64,000 nt of DNA from DASPTT01 sp035623275 (GTDB taxonomy: Bacteria > Actinomycetota > Acidimicrobiia > Acidimicrobiales > UBA8190). The notes under the pieces are model-generated. The model saw nothing but the letters and a program-made list of their open reading frames with translations. It did no database searches and was not told the DNA's origin. Positions 44,030-53,264 of the stretch are shown piece after piece; positions within the stretch are counted from its first letter, which is position 1; the number at the start of each line of letters is the position of its first letter. The DNA lies in assembly GCA_035623275.1 (NCBI GenBank), contig DASPTT010000098.1, forward strand, positions 1 to 64,000. The letters are read 5' to 3'. The position numbers and the translations under genes are program-made.

Positions 44030-44457
44030 GGCGAGGTCGTGCCCTCCACGGCCAGCTCGAGCTCGGCCAGGGCCGCCATCCGGTCGCCGGGGTCGCCGAT
44101 CGACCAGGCGTGACGGCAGGCACTGAGCGCGCGCGCCAGGCGGACCGCCCGGCCCGCCGCCGCGACGCGGCCTGCGGGCGACGCACCGGGGGATGCGCCG
44201 AGTGCGGCGAGTGCCGCCATCCCCTCGTCCGGCGGAGGGTTCCGGTAGTCGGGGTCGACGCACAGGCGCTCGAACCAGGCGGCCAGGCCCCGAAGCGCCG
44301 TCGGCGACACGTCGGGACCGGTGGCGTGCAACACGCCGTGCACCGTCGGGCGCGAGCGTGCCAGGACCACCGTCGCGAACGCATCGGCGATCCGGTACCG
44401 GCTGGCCAGATCCTGGAGCGCGACGCCGTCCCCGTCGCCCGGGTGCGCCACCATCAC
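44002..44457 (-). CDS. Small helical protein, function unknown
   Basis: The protein is 151 residues and rich in Ala, Leu and Arg. It begins with VMVAHPGDGDGVALQDLASRYR and is predicted mostly helical; a Trp-Phe pair and CVDPDYRNPP occur in the middle. No known domain is seen. GTG at 44457 overlaps the upstream gene's stop by four bases (GTGA), and its last 28 bp are antisense to acnA, so it is likely a real but unassigned member of a two-gene unit. Confidence 0.6.
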
Positions 44458-44666
44458 CGATCGGTCCGCTGGAGCTCTTCGATGGCCTGCCACACGGCGC
44501 GCGACGCCGCCTCGAGGTGCGGCCCGCGACCCGGGTACGCCGGGGCCTGCCGCAGCAGCGCGAGCTCGCGCGCAACGCGACGGAGCAGGCCCGTCACCTC
44601 GTGCTCGCTCGACACCAGGAGAAAGGACGGCGTCTCGGTGAGGTGGGCTTCGAACGGACGCGTCAC
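44454..44666 (-). CDS. Small helical protein upstream of the 151-residue gene
   Basis: The protein is 70 residues. After VTRPFEAHLTETPSFLLVSS it is helical to the end (EVTGLLRRVARELALLRQ, then HLEAASRAVWQAIEELQRTD). GTG at 44666 is chosen as the first start after the poor-coding upstream stretch. Its stop overlaps the next gene's GTG. The pair of small helical genes may be partners; nothing more can be inferred. Confidence 0.5.
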   Translation of the reverse strand: MTRPFEAHLTETPSFLLVSSEHEVTGLLRRVARELALLRQAPAYPGRGPHLEAASRAVWQAIEELQRTDR

Positions 44667-44731
44667 GACGCGACCTTTGACCTGCGTGCAGGCTCGGCAT
44701 AGGGTCCAAGGTCCTCGTTCCCCGGCCGCCA

Positions 44732-44786
44732 CGTCGTTTCGTCCCCTCCGAACACGACCAGTCGACACCGGGGGACGAAAACGACG
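44732..44786. repeat. Long imperfect inverted repeat
   Basis: Arms 44732-44746 (CGTCGTTTCGTCCCC) and 44771-44786 (GGGGACGAAAACGACG) pair over 15 positions with a single extra A, around a 24-base spacer that itself contains the palindrome CGACCAGTCG (44755-44764). It lies in the 285-bp gap between two minus-strand genes. It lacks a T-tract, so a classic terminator is unlikely; a protein-binding site or structured RNA is possible. Confidence 0.75.
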
Positions 44787-44892
44787 CGGACAAGAACAAG
44801 CCGAAGTCCCCTGGCACCACCTGCTCGGGCGAAGCACGCTGCCATCGGGTCGGTCGTCGGGTTGGCCCCCCCACCGGACGGCCGGGTCGAGC

Positions 44893-44935
44893 TCCCAGCC
44901 CCGCATCAGGCCTCGGCGCCGGTGCGGGGCTGGGA
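44893..44935 (-). terminator. Perfect 13-bp hairpin, probable terminator after the ICMT-like gene
   Basis: TCCCAGCCCCGCA (44893-44905) is matched exactly by TGCGGGGCTGGGA (44923-44935) with a 17-base loop. It begins 17 bp beyond the stop of the ICMT-like gene on the minus strand. No long U-run follows, as is common for GC-rich Actinobacteria; on the plus strand it is followed by CCTTT. Confidence 0.65.
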
Positions 44936-44951
44936 CCTTTCGAAGGCGGCG

Positions 44952-45503
44952 TCAGAAGACGAAGGGGATCAGCATCTTCGTCGCGCGTCGGTACGCCGGA
45001 TACGTGTCGGGGAAGCGCCGGGCCATGATCCGCTCCTCGACGGTGGCGCTGTAGACGAAGAACGCGCCGACCACCGCCGCGGGGACCAGCCAATGGATGC
45101 TGATCGCCAGCGCGGTCCCGACCATGGCCAGGATGATGCCCGAGTAGATGGGGTGGCGCACGTAGCGGTAGGGGCCGGTGGTGACCAGCTCCGGGTCCGC
45201 CTTCTCCGACATGGGCGTTCCCCAGTTCCGGCCGAGATACGCCCTCGCCCACACCGCGCCGGCCAGCCCGGCCACGAACAGGGAGAGGCCGATGCCCACC
45301 ACCCAGGGATCGTGGGTGTCGCCACCGTGACCCCCGAGCGCGCCGGCGCGGGCGAGGAGGAGGATCAGGAGGAGCAGGACGACCCGGACCCCGATGTACG
45401 ACCCGGAGCGGGTGCGGGGCGCCTTGGCGCGGAGGCCCGCGGCGATCCACAAGACCCAGAAGGCCACCCATGTCGCGGCGATGAGGGTGTCGACGACTTG
45501 CAT
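44952..45503 (-). CDS. Isoprenylcysteine carboxyl methyltransferase-like membrane protein
   Basis: The protein is 183 residues with four or five hydrophobic segments. The SAM-binding signature of the ICMT/PEMT-like family is clear: ELVTTGPYRYVRHPIYSGII, then EERIMARRFPDTYPAYRRAT (with the acidic pair and terminal YRRAT). Bacterial members methylate lipids or small molecules. ATG at 45503 is taken because upstream frame is low complexity. A hairpin follows the stop. Confidence 0.85.
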   Translation of the reverse strand: MQVVDTLIAATWVAFWVLWIAAGLRAKAPRTRSGSYIGVRVVLLLLILLLARAGALGGHGGDTHDPWVVGIGLSLFVAGLAGAVWARAYLGRNWGTPMSEKADPELVTTGPYRYVRHPIYSGIILAMVGTALAISIHWLVPAAVVGAFFVYSATVEERIMARRFPDTYPAYRRATKMLIPFVF

Positions 45504-45704
45504 GGGCGTGTGAGGGGCATCGTAGGCGGAGGACCCGGCCGACGCGCCGTCGGCAGCATGCCGAGGGCCACGAGGACCTTGATCACCAGCTCGTCCCGGG
45601 TCGGCGAGGTGGGGCCCGGAGGGGTGCGGAGCCACACCGCACGAGGCCGTCCCTTCGGGCCCTCGCCCACAGCCGACCGAAAGTCAAACTGCGGCAACCC
45701 TTGG

Positions 45705-46685
45705 TCAGCCGTGCCCCAGCACCGGGTGCGGGACGTACGGCTCCTCGAGCCGGGCGATCTCGTCGGGCTCGAGCGCGAGCTGCTCGGCCGCCAGGGCGTC
45801 CTCGAGGTGCGACACCTTGGTGGCCCCCACGATGGGGGCTGTGACGGCCGGCTTGTGGAGGAGCCAGGCCAGGGCGACCTGGGCCGGCGCCACCCCGCGG
45901 GCGGCGGCGACCTCGGCGGTGCGCTCGACGACGTCGAAGTCCGACGGCTGGTCGTAGAGGTAGTCGGCGAAGGGATCGGTCGCCGCCCGCGTGGTGCGCC
46001 GCTCGCCGACGCGGGTGCGGTTTCCGGCGAGCATGCCGCGGGCCAGGGGCGACCACGGGATCACCCCGACGCCCTGGTCGACGCACTGGGGAAGCATCTC
46101 CCGCTCCTCGTCGCGGTAGACGAGGTTGTAGTGGCACTGCATGGCGACGAAGCGGGCCCAGCCGTTGCACCCGGCGGTGTGCTGGGCCTTGGCGAACTGC
46201 CAGGCGAACATCGAGCTGGCGCCGATGTAGCGGGCCTTGCCCGCCCGGACCACGTCCTCCAGGGCGCCCATCGTCTCCTCGATCGGCGTGCGGTAGTCCC
46301 AGCGGTGGATCTGGTACAGGTCGACGTAGTCCATCTGGAGCCGGCGCAGTGAGGCGTCGACGGCGGAGAGGACGTGCTTGCGCGACAGGCCGCCGCCGTT
46401 CTCGCCCGGCGTCATGGGCATGAACACCTTGGTGGCCACCACCGCCTCGTCCCGGCTCAGGTACTTGGCCAGGAGCCGGCCGGTGGCGACCTCGCTGGCG
46501 CCGCCGGAATAGGTGTCGGCGGTGTCGAAGAAGGTGATCCCGCCCTCGACCGCCGCCCGGACGATGGGCTCGGCTGCTGCCTCGTCGAGGACCCAGGCGC
46601 GGTCGCTCTCGTTGCCGTAGCTCATCATGCCGAGACACACCCGCGACACCCGCAGACCGGTCCGGCCCAGATTGACGTAGTCCAC
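45705..46685 (-). CDS. Aldo/keto reductase
   Basis: The protein is 326 residues, a monomeric NADPH-dependent TIM barrel. The catalytic tyrosine lies in DTADTYSGGASEVATGRLL, the lysine in VATKVFMP, and the histidine in DYVDLYQIHRWDYRTPIEETM. The C-terminal NADP region (TAPIVGATKVSHLEDALAA) is complete. GTG at 46685 has GAAGGGAG just upstream. The group resembles YajO/YdhF-like reductases; substrate unknown. Confidence 0.92.
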   Translation of the reverse strand: MDYVNLGRTGLRVSRVCLGMMSYGNESDRAWVLDEAAAEPIVRAAVEGGITFFDTADTYSGGASEVATGRLLAKYLSRDEAVVATKVFMPMTPGENGGGLSRKHVLSAVDASLRRLQMDYVDLYQIHRWDYRTPIEETMGALEDVVRAGKARYIGASSMFAWQFAKAQHTAGCNGWARFVAMQCHYNLVYRDEEREMLPQCVDQGVGVIPWSPLARGMLAGNRTRVGERRTTRAATDPFADYLYDQPSDFDVVERTAEVAAARGVAPAQVALAWLLHKPAVTAPIVGATKVSHLEDALAAEQLALEPDEIARLEEPYVPHPVLGHG

Positions 46686-46825
46686 GGGTCTCCCTTCCGG
46701 CCGACGTCGGACGCAGGCCACGCACCGCTCGTTGGCACGGTATCCCGCGGCTCGGGCCCAGGTGCCGGGGGGGGCGGGCCGGGCCCGGATTCAAGCCCCC
46801 GGCGCGCCCGGTCGATGATCGAACC

Positions 46826-49345
46826 ATGTCTGGCGCCCCCGGCGGATCCCCGGACGCCCTGGTCACGGCGGACGACAGGTCGCTCGCGGCCCTGCTCGCG
46901 GGGCTGCCGGACGCGGTCGTCGTGCTCGATCCCGACGGCGCGGTCTGCTGGGCCAACCCCGCCGCCGAGCGCGTCTTCGGCGTCCCCTTCGAGCCCGGCG
47001 TCACCGCGGTGTCCGCCATCGACGTGGTGCACCCCGGGGACCTCGAGCTCGTGCTCCGGTCGATGACCAGCGTCCAGGGCAAGGCGGTCGGCGCGCCGAT
47101 CGAGGTTCGGGTCCGGTCCCGTCACGACGGGTGGCGGCTCGTCGAGCTCGTCGGGACCCCGGTGGGCTGGCCGGTGGCCGGCTGCGTCCTGCTGAGCATC
47201 CGCGACGTCACCGAACGGCGCCGCTTCGAGGTCGCCCGGGACGAGGTGGCGCGGTTCCGCTCACTGGTCCACAACGCCGCCGCCGTGACCATGCTCCTGT
47301 CCCCCGACGGCCGGGTCGAGTCCGTGTCCGGCGCGCTGACCCGGGCGCTCGGCCACGACCCCGAGCTGGTCGAGGGGCGGCCGCTCGCCGACATGGTGGT
47401 CCGCGCCGACCGCGGCCGGGTGGCGACAGCCCTGGCCCGAGCGGCAGAGGGGGCGTCGGCGACGGCGCCCGTCACGGTGGGCGTGGCCATGCGGCGGCAT
47501 TCGAGCACCGAGTCGATCCCCTTCGAGCTCAGCATCGTCAACCTGCTCGACGACCCCATCGTGAGCGGCTTCGTGGTCTCCGCCCACGACGTCAGCGCCC
47601 GGGTCGCCGTGGAGAGCGAGCTGCACACCACGCTGTCGCTGCTCACCGCCACTCTGGACTCCACCGCCGACGGCATCCTGGTCGTGGACGACGAAGGTCG
47701 GATCACGAGCTTCAACCGGCGTTTCGCACAGATGTGGCGCATCCCCGAGTCGATCCTCCGGGCACGCGACGACGCTGCGGCCGTCGCCTTCGTCCTCGAA
47801 CAGCTCGAGCGACCCGACGCCTTCGTCGCCAAGCTCGAAGAGCTCCACGCGCAGCCCGAGTCCGAGAGCGCCGACATCCTCGAGTTCAAGGACGGTCGCG
47901 TCTTCGAGCGCCACTCCAAGCCCCAACGCGTCGGCGGCAAGGTCGTCGGGCGTGTCTGGAGCTTCAGCGACATCACGGAGCGCAAGCGGCTCGAAGCCGA
48001 GCTCTCGCACCAGGCGTTCCACGACGCACTGACCGGGCTGGCCAACAAGGCGCTGTTCCAGGACCGGCTCGGCCACGCCGTCGCCCGCCTCGGGCGCACG
48101 GGCCGCGGGGTGGGGGTGCTGTTCCTCGACCTCGACAATTTCAAGACGGTCAACGACAGCCTCGGACACGCGGCAGGAGACCGCCTCCTGCAGGCCGTCG
48201 GCGAGCGGCTGGTCGGATGCCTGCGTGACGCGGACACCGCGGCGCGTCTGGGCGGGGACGAGTTCGCGGTGCTCGTCGAGGACATCGACGGCGTCGAGGA
48301 CGCCGAGGCCCTCGCCGAGCGCGTCGTCGAGGCCTTCCGCCACCCGGTCGCCCTCGGCGGGACGGAGCTGTCGGCCACGGCCAGCATCGGCATCGCCTTC
48401 GACGGTCCCGGTGCCGACGCCGACCAGCTCCTGCGCAGCGCGGACCTGGCCATGTACCGCGCCAAGGAGGTGGGCAAGGACCGCTGCGAGCGCTTCCAGG
48501 CGGAGATGCACGCCACCGCCCTGGCACGGCTCGAGGCCGAGGGCGACCTGCACCGGGCCATCGCCGAGGACGAGATCGTGGTGCACTACCAGCCCATAGT
48601 GGACCTGGTCCGTGACGCCGTCGTCGGGTTCGAGGCCCTGGCGCGCTGGCGCCACCCGAGGCGCGGCCTGGTGGCGCCCGGCGCGTTCGTGCCCCTGGCC
48701 GAGGAGATCGGTCTCATCGACCGGATCGACCGCAACGTGCTGGCCCAGGCCTGCCGGCAGCTGCGCGCCTGGCAGGACCGCCACCCCCGGGCACGCCCCC
48801 TCATGGTCAGCGCCAACCTCTCGGCGCGCTCGCTCGTGCGCCCGGATCTCGTCGACGACGTCCGCCAGGCACTGGAGGACGCGGACCTCGACGCCGAGCA
48901 CCTCGTGCTCGAGATCACCGAGAGCGCAATGACCCGCGACCTCGACGCGGCGGTGCGCAACCTGCGCGCCCTGAAGGCGGGCGGCGTGCGGATCGCCCTC
49001 GACGACTTCGGCACCGGCTACGCGCCGCTGACCCACCTCGGGCGCCTGCCCATCGACATCGTGAAGATCGACCGTTCCTTCGTCGTCGACGACGCCGCCC
49101 GGCGTGGCGAGCCCCACGCCGGGGACCTCGCCGCCGCCATCGTGCAGCTCGCGTGCACACTGGGCCACACCCCCATCGCCGAGGGGGTCGAGTACGCCTC
49201 GCAAGCCCGACGCCTGGTCGGGCTGGGCTGCCGCCTGGCCCAGGGCTACCACCTGGGCCGCCCCCAGGACCCGGCGGCGATCGCCCGGCTGCTCGCCGCC
49301 GGCGACGACCCCCGGTCGGCCGGCCCGCTCGCCGCGCTGGCCTGA
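46826..49345 (+). CDS. Soluble multi-PAS GGDEF-EAL protein
   Basis: The protein is 839 residues without membrane helices, so it acts in the cytosol. Three PAS-like domains occur at ~20-135, ~145-265 and ~270-390; the third (TADGILVVDDEGRITSFNRR) is the clearest. GGDEF is at 476-480 with an I-site RDAD before it; EAL is at 603-605, with NLSARS, LEITESAM, DDFGTGYAPL, KIDRSF and EGVE conserved. Both enzymatic halves look competent. It stands alone, divergent from the aldo/keto reductase, and probably senses a soluble ligand or redox state through PAS. Confidence 0.94.
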   Translation: MSGAPGGSPDALVTADDRSLAALLAGLPDAVVVLDPDGAVCWANPAAERVFGVPFEPGVTAVSAIDVVHPGDLELVLRSMTSVQGKAVGAPIEVRVRSRHDGWRLVELVGTPVGWPVAGCVLLSIRDVTERRRFEVARDEVARFRSLVHNAAAVTMLLSPDGRVESVSGALTRALGHDPELVEGRPLADMVVRADRGRVATALARAAEGASATAPVTVGVAMRRHSSTESIPFELSIVNLLDDPIVSGFVVSAHDVSARVAVESELHTTLSLLTATLDSTADGILVVDDEGRITSFNRRFAQMWRIPESILRARDDAAAVAFVLEQLERPDAFVAKLEELHAQPESESADILEFKDGRVFERHSKPQRVGGKVVGRVWSFSDITERKRLEAELSHQAFHDALTGLANKALFQDRLGHAVARLGRTGRGVGVLFLDLDNFKTVNDSLGHAAGDRLLQAVGERLVGCLRDADTAARLGGDEFAVLVEDIDGVEDAEALAERVVEAFRHPVALGGTELSATASIGIAFDGPGADADQLLRSADLAMYRAKEVGKDRCERFQAEMHATALARLEAEGDLHRAIAEDEIVVHYQPIVDLVRDAVVGFEALARWRHPRRGLVAPGAFVPLAEEIGLIDRIDRNVLAQACRQLRAWQDRHPRARPLMVSANLSARSLVRPDLVDDVRQALEDADLDAEHLVLEITESAMTRDLDAAVRNLRALKAGGVRIALDDFGTGYAPLTHLGRLPIDIVKIDRSFVVDDAARRGEPHAGDLAAAIVQLACTLGHTPIAEGVEYASQARRLVGLGCRLAQGYHLGRPQDPAAIARLLAAGDDPRSAGPLAALA

Positions 49346-49405
49346 GCGACCGGCGCCCTCGGCGTCCCCGACGACAAGGGGGCGTCACCCTGGCACACTC
49401 CCGGC

Positions 49406-50236
49406 GTGGACCCGGTCGCCGTGGACCCGATCGCCGTGGACCCGGTCGCCGTGGACGTGGTCGCCGTCGACTGGTCCGGGCGTCGCCGGGGGTCACAGCG
49501 CCACATCTGGACCGCCCACGTGCACCGCGGCCGGGTCATCGGGCTCACCTCCGGACGCGACCGCGCCGAGACGGCCGATCACCTCATCGACGTGGCATCG
49601 CGCTCGGAGCGCCTCGTGGTGGGGCTCGACTTCGCCTTCTCGCTGCCAGCCTGGTTCCTCGAGGCGCAGCACCTGGCCGGAGCAGGCGAGCTGTGGCGGG
49701 TCGCCCAGGCCGAGGGTGAGCGTTGGCTGGCCGAATGCGCGCCACCCTTCTGGGGACGACCCGGCCGGCCCCGGCCGCCGGGCGTCGAGCTCCTGCGCCG
49801 CACCGAGCGGGCCATGGGCCGGATCGGGGGCCACGGCCCCACCTCGGCGTTCCAGATCGGCGGCGCCGGATCGGTGGGCACCGGGTCGATCCGGGGGATG
49901 CCGGTGCTCCGGCGCCTGCGCGGCGCCGGGTTCCACGTCTGGCCGTTCGACGGGCCCGGATGGCCCCGGGTCATCGAGATCTACCCGCGCCGGCTGACCG
50001 GCCCGGTGGTCAAGCGCGACCCCGGCGCCCGGGCCGCGGCGCTGGCCCACTGGGCGCTGGCGCCCGATGTCGAACGGGTGGCCGCCGCGGGCGAGGATGC
50101 GTTCGACGCGCTGGTCTCCGCGCTCGTCATGGCGCGCCACGCCGAGGAGATCGGCGCCCTGGCGCCGGCATCCGACGCGGTGACCCTGCTCGAGGGATGG
50201 ATCTGGGCGCCGGTCAGTGCCGGGGGCCGTCCATGA
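49406..50236 (+). CDS. DUF429 family protein (predicted nuclease-like fold)
   Basis: The protein is up to 276 residues. The conserved core begins VVAVDWSGRRRGSQRHIWTAHV and includes LVVGLDFAFSLPAWFL, TSAFQIGGAGSVGTGSIRGMPVLRRL, VIEIYPRRLTG and EDAFDALVSALVMARH, matching the RNase H-like DUF429 pattern with acidic residues in three strands. The N-terminus is encoded by 15-bp repeats that place five in-frame GTG codons at 49406, 49421, 49436, 49451 and 49457, so the true start is uncertain. The last 23 bp overlap the convergent gene. Confidence 0.85.
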   Translation: MDPVAVDPIAVDPVAVDVVAVDWSGRRRGSQRHIWTAHVHRGRVIGLTSGRDRAETADHLIDVASRSERLVVGLDFAFSLPAWFLEAQHLAGAGELWRVAQAEGERWLAECAPPFWGRPGRPRPPGVELLRRTERAMGRIGGHGPTSAFQIGGAGSVGTGSIRGMPVLRRLRGAGFHVWPFDGPGWPRVIEIYPRRLTGPVVKRDPGARAAALAHWALAPDVERVAAAGEDAFDALVSALVMARHAEEIGALAPASDAVTLLEGWIWAPVSAGGRP

Positions 50237-50597
50237 CGATCACGGGGGCTTCCGTCAGGACGAAGGCGAGGTGCTCGACGTCGAGGAAGTTCTGGAGGTC
50301 CGCCCACACGGTGGCGAAGTCCTCCTCGGCGACGTGGGCGCGGTACTCGTCCATCGACGCGAACCACTGCTCGGTCACACCGTCGTAGTCACCGGCGCCC
50401 GCGGCGCCGCCACCTCCGTCGGGCGCGGAAGGCGCGGGGTAGTCGTCGAGCGGCCGGTGGTGTTGCTCGTAGCGAAGCACGTGGCTGCCGCTCTTGGTGC
50501 CGAGGACCAGGGGGCCGTGCACGTCGCGCCAGTAGGCGTGGAATTGTGCCGGCGACATCCCGGGCTTCCGGCGAAGGATGCAGGTCAGCTTGATCAT
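50214..50597 (-). CDS. EthD-domain protein
   Basis: The protein is 127 residues, a single dimeric alpha-beta barrel. MIKLTCILRRKPGMSPAQFHAYWRDVHGPLV is the canonical EthD start (with the WRxxHGP motif), and a glycine-rich loop (~58-70) precedes the second half. Family members support degradation of ethers or act in polyketide tailoring; no partner gene is nearby. ATG at 50597 is clear, and the 3' end overlaps DUF429 by 23 bp. Confidence 0.88.
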   Translation of the reverse strand: MIKLTCILRRKPGMSPAQFHAYWRDVHGPLVLGTKSGSHVLRYEQHHRPLDDYPAPSAPDGGGGAAGAGDYDGVTEQWFASMDEYRAHVAEEDFATVWADLQNFLDVEHLAFVLTEAPVIVMDGPRH

Positions 50598-50742
50598 GCG
50601 ACCCAGGATCCCACGACCCCCGGCCGGGTTTGCGCACGTCACCAGGGCCATGTGGCGCGTGGGGACCACCATGCCAAGATGAGCCTCCCGCCAACCCGGC
50701 CCCCATTCGTCTCGCCCCCACACCGACCACCACGCCAACGCC

Positions 50743-51267
50743 ATGACCATCGTCGACGAGCCCATCTCGCGCACCGTGCGCCTCCGGCGCCAGCGCCGGC
50801 ACCGGACCCGTCGGCGGATGGCCCTCCTCGCCGTGGCGCTCGTGCTGGCGGTCGTGCTGGCGGTCGCCGTGCGTTCACTGGGGCACTCGGCGGCGAGGTC
50901 CCCCCGCCCTGGCGCCGCCGCCCGCGCCGCGACGTCGACGACGGCGCCCGCGACGACGGCCGCCGCGGCCGCGCTCCTGGTGCGGGCCGTGGAGAGCGGC
51001 GTCGGCGCGGGTTCCATCGACCCGGACACCGGGCGCACGCTCATCGCCGACACGGGACAGGCCCTCGCCCCCTCCCCGCCGGTGCCGGCGGGCGGCGCGG
51101 CCGACGCCGTCGCCGCGCTGGCGAACGCCATCACCGCCGGCGTCCGCCAGGGTTCCATCTCGCACGACACGGCCCTGCTCCTCCAGGCCCGCGTGGCCGA
51201 GCTCGCCGCCGCGCTCGGGGTCGCCCCGCCGCAAGGCGCCGCGCCCGACGGCGGCACGCCCGGTTAG
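50743..51267 (+). CDS. Membrane-anchored protein with FIVAR-like helical repeat region
   Basis: The protein is 174 residues. A basic cytoplasmic N-terminus (RLRRQRRHRTRRR) precedes one membrane helix (~26-46), then an Ala/Thr-rich stretch and two similar helical segments: VESGVGAGSIDPDTGRTLIADTGQAL and ITAGVRQGSISHDTALLLQARVAEL. Such repeats occur in actinobacterial cell-wall and penicillin-binding-protein-associated proteins. It converges on the protease operon with a 12-bp gap. The role is unknown. Confidence 0.7.
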   Translation: MTIVDEPISRTVRLRRQRRHRTRRRMALLAVALVLAVVLAVAVRSLGHSAARSPRPGAAARAATSTTAPATTAAAAALLVRAVESGVGAGSIDPDTGRTLIADTGQALAPSPPVPAGGAADAVAALANAITAGVRQGSISHDTALLLQARVAELAAALGVAPPQGAAPDGGTPG

Positions 51268-51279
51268 ACGGCGGCTCCT

Positions 51280-52317
51280 TTAGGCCGGCAGCTCCTCGCA
51301 GACCGCCCGCCGGGTCGAGAGCTGCCCGTCCCGCACGAGCGAGAGGGTGATGCTCCGGCCGATGTCGGCCTCGGTGAGCAGTCGCTGGATGTCCCGCACC
51401 CCCTCTACCGGCCGGCCCTCGAGCGCGACGACCACGTCGCCCACCTGGACGCCGGCCCGCTGGGCGGGGCCGCCGGTCATGACCGACAGCACCTCGACGC
51501 CGCGGGCGTAGCCCGCCGCGGCGGCCACCCTCGGGGCCAGCGGGCGGGTGCCCCCGCCGATGCCGAGGTAGGGGCGGCGCACCGGCCGGCCTCCGGCCAG
51601 GGCGCCGATGACGGCGCGCGTCGTGGCGTTGACCGGCACCGCCATGCCGAGGCCCTGGCCGATGCCGGGTCCCACCACGGCGGTGTTGATCCCCACGACG
51701 TGGCCGTCGGCGACGGCCAGGGCGCCGCCCGAGTTGCCGGGATGCAGCGCGGCGTCGGTCTGGATCACGTCGTCCACCAACCGGCTCGAACGGCCGGAGG
51801 AGGCCATGAGCGACCGGCCCAAGGCGCTGACCACGCCCGCGCTCACCGACCCGGCGAACCCGAACGGGTTGCCGATGGCCACGACCAGCTGCCCGACCCG
51901 CAGCCTGTCGGCGTCGCCCAGGGGCGCCGGCCGGTAGCCGCTGCCCGTGGCGCGCACGACGGCGAGATCCGACAGGCGGTCCGCGCCCACGAGCTCGAAG
52001 CGGGCCTCCTCGCCGTCCGAGAACACGGCCGTGCCCGACGTCCCGTTCTGCACCACGTGGGCGGAGGTGAGCATGAGGCCGTCCCCCGAGATGACGACGG
52101 CCGATCCCGACCCCAGCGGCCGCCGTTGCGCACCGCCGCCCTCGACCCGCAGGCTGGCGACCGAGGGGGCGAGACGCTCGGCCACGTCCACGACGACGCG
52201 TGAGTAGGCGTCGAGCGCGGCGCCCTCGTCGACGGGCGCGCCCGCTGCGGGCTGCTCCACGCCGTCCGACGGCGCCCCGGGCGCCGCGCCCGGGGCCTCG
52301 AGCACCGACACCGGCAT
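51280..52317 (-). CDS. HtrA/DegP-like trypsin-type serine protease with C-terminal PDZ domain
   Basis: The protein is 345 residues. The catalytic triad is visible as His in LTSAHVV, Asp in SDLAVVRAT and Ser in HPGNSGGAL, and a PDZ domain occupies ~245-345 (GGPAQRAGVQVGDVVVALEGRPV). Unlike DegP or HtrA, no signal peptide or membrane helix is present, so it should act in the cytoplasm. Its ATG shares a base with the stop of the upstream protease gene, and both proteases are probably co-translated. Confidence 0.9.
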   Translation of the reverse strand: MPVSVLEAPGAAPGAPSDGVEQPAAGAPVDEGAALDAYSRVVVDVAERLAPSVASLRVEGGGAQRRPLGSGSAVVISGDGLMLTSAHVVQNGTSGTAVFSDGEEARFELVGADRLSDLAVVRATGSGYRPAPLGDADRLRVGQLVVAIGNPFGFAGSVSAGVVSALGRSLMASSGRSSRLVDDVIQTDAALHPGNSGGALAVADGHVVGINTAVVGPGIGQGLGMAVPVNATTRAVIGALAGGRPVRRPYLGIGGGTRPLAPRVAAAAGYARGVEVLSVMTGGPAQRAGVQVGDVVVALEGRPVEGVRDIQRLLTEADIGRSITLSLVRDGQLSTRRAVCEELPA

Positions 52318-53225
52318 CAGACCGACCCCTCGTGCGCGGTCCCGTTCCCCTCGAGGTCGACGGCCACGGTGCGCTCGTCCGCGCCGCGGACGACGGCGAC
52401 GGTGACGGGGGTGCCCGCGGGGGCGTCGGCCAGGGCCGAGGCCAGGTCGTCCACCGAGGACACCGCCGTGTCGGCGACGGCCACGATCAGGTCCCCGCGT
52501 CCGATCCCGGCACGCGCCGCGGGCCCGCCCTCCTCGACCCCGAGGACGAGCACGCCGTCGCGCTCCGCCAGCCCGACCGAGCGCCGGAGCCTCCGGGCGA
52601 CGTGCCGGGGCGCGACGGCCACACCGAGGCGCCGACGCGTCGGCGACTCCCCCCGTCCCAGGGCGTCGACCCGTGCCCGCAGCCCTTCGTCGGCCGCCAC
52701 CGCCAGGTAGGCGCCGTCGCCCACGCGGTGGGTGTCGATCCCGAGGAGGCGGCCCGCGGCGTCCACCACGGGGCCGCCCGAGGCTCCTCGCGCCAGCGGC
52801 GCGGTGTGCTCGATGGCGCCCTCCACCAGCCGGCCGCCCGGCCCCCGGAAGGTCACGCCTGTGGCGGAGACGAACCCCACGCTGGCGCGCGCGCCACCGG
52901 CGCGGTTGTGCGCCAGGGCCACCACGGCGCTGCCCACCCGGGGGGCGGGCGCGCCCCACGGCACGGCCGGGGCGCCCGCCGTCTCCACCGAGAGCACCGC
53001 CAGGTCCCCCTCGACGTCCACCCCGAGGGGCGTGGCCTCGGCCCGGCGCCCGTCCGGGAAGGTGACGGTCACCTCCCCGCCGCGCAGGTTGTGGGCGTTG
53101 GTGAGCACCCGGCCCTCGCCGACCACCACCCCGCTGCCTCCTCGGCCCACGCCGACCACCGACGGTCCCACCCCGTCGGCCAGCCCGGCGATCGCATCCG
53201 ACAGTTCCTCGAGCACCTTCGTCAT
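52317..53225 (-). CDS. Second HtrA-like serine protease with PDZ domain
   Basis: The protein is 302 residues. The triad is His in LTNAHNL, Asp in VEGDLAVLSV, and Ser in ARGASGGPVV. A PDZ domain follows (~205-290; EEGGPAARAGIGRGDLIVAVADTAV). Again no signal peptide is seen. It is more divergent than its partner, with shorter loops around the active site. ATG at 53225 is used; the open frame continues upstream across the promoter region of the divergent HxlR regulator. The pair may form a mixed oligomer; that is inference. Confidence 0.88.
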   Translation of the reverse strand: MTKVLEELSDAIAGLADGVGPSVVGVGRGGSGVVVGEGRVLTNAHNLRGGEVTVTFPDGRRAEATPLGVDVEGDLAVLSVETAGAPAVPWGAPAPRVGSAVVALAHNRAGGARASVGFVSATGVTFRGPGGRLVEGAIEHTAPLARGASGGPVVDAAGRLLGIDTHRVGDGAYLAVAADEGLRARVDALGRGESPTRRRLGVAVAPRHVARRLRRSVGLAERDGVLVLGVEEGGPAARAGIGRGDLIVAVADTAVSSVDDLASALADAPAGTPVTVAVVRGADERTVAVDLEGNGTAHEGSV

Positions 53226-53264
53226 CTGGAATCCCACCCTGACTCCCCGCTCGGCGGGGAAGTG

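Noticed and set aside
44680..44860. Possible tRNA or tmRNA in the gap upstream of the small helical genes
   Set aside because: No TTCGA-type T loop or acceptor stem could be paired on either strand.
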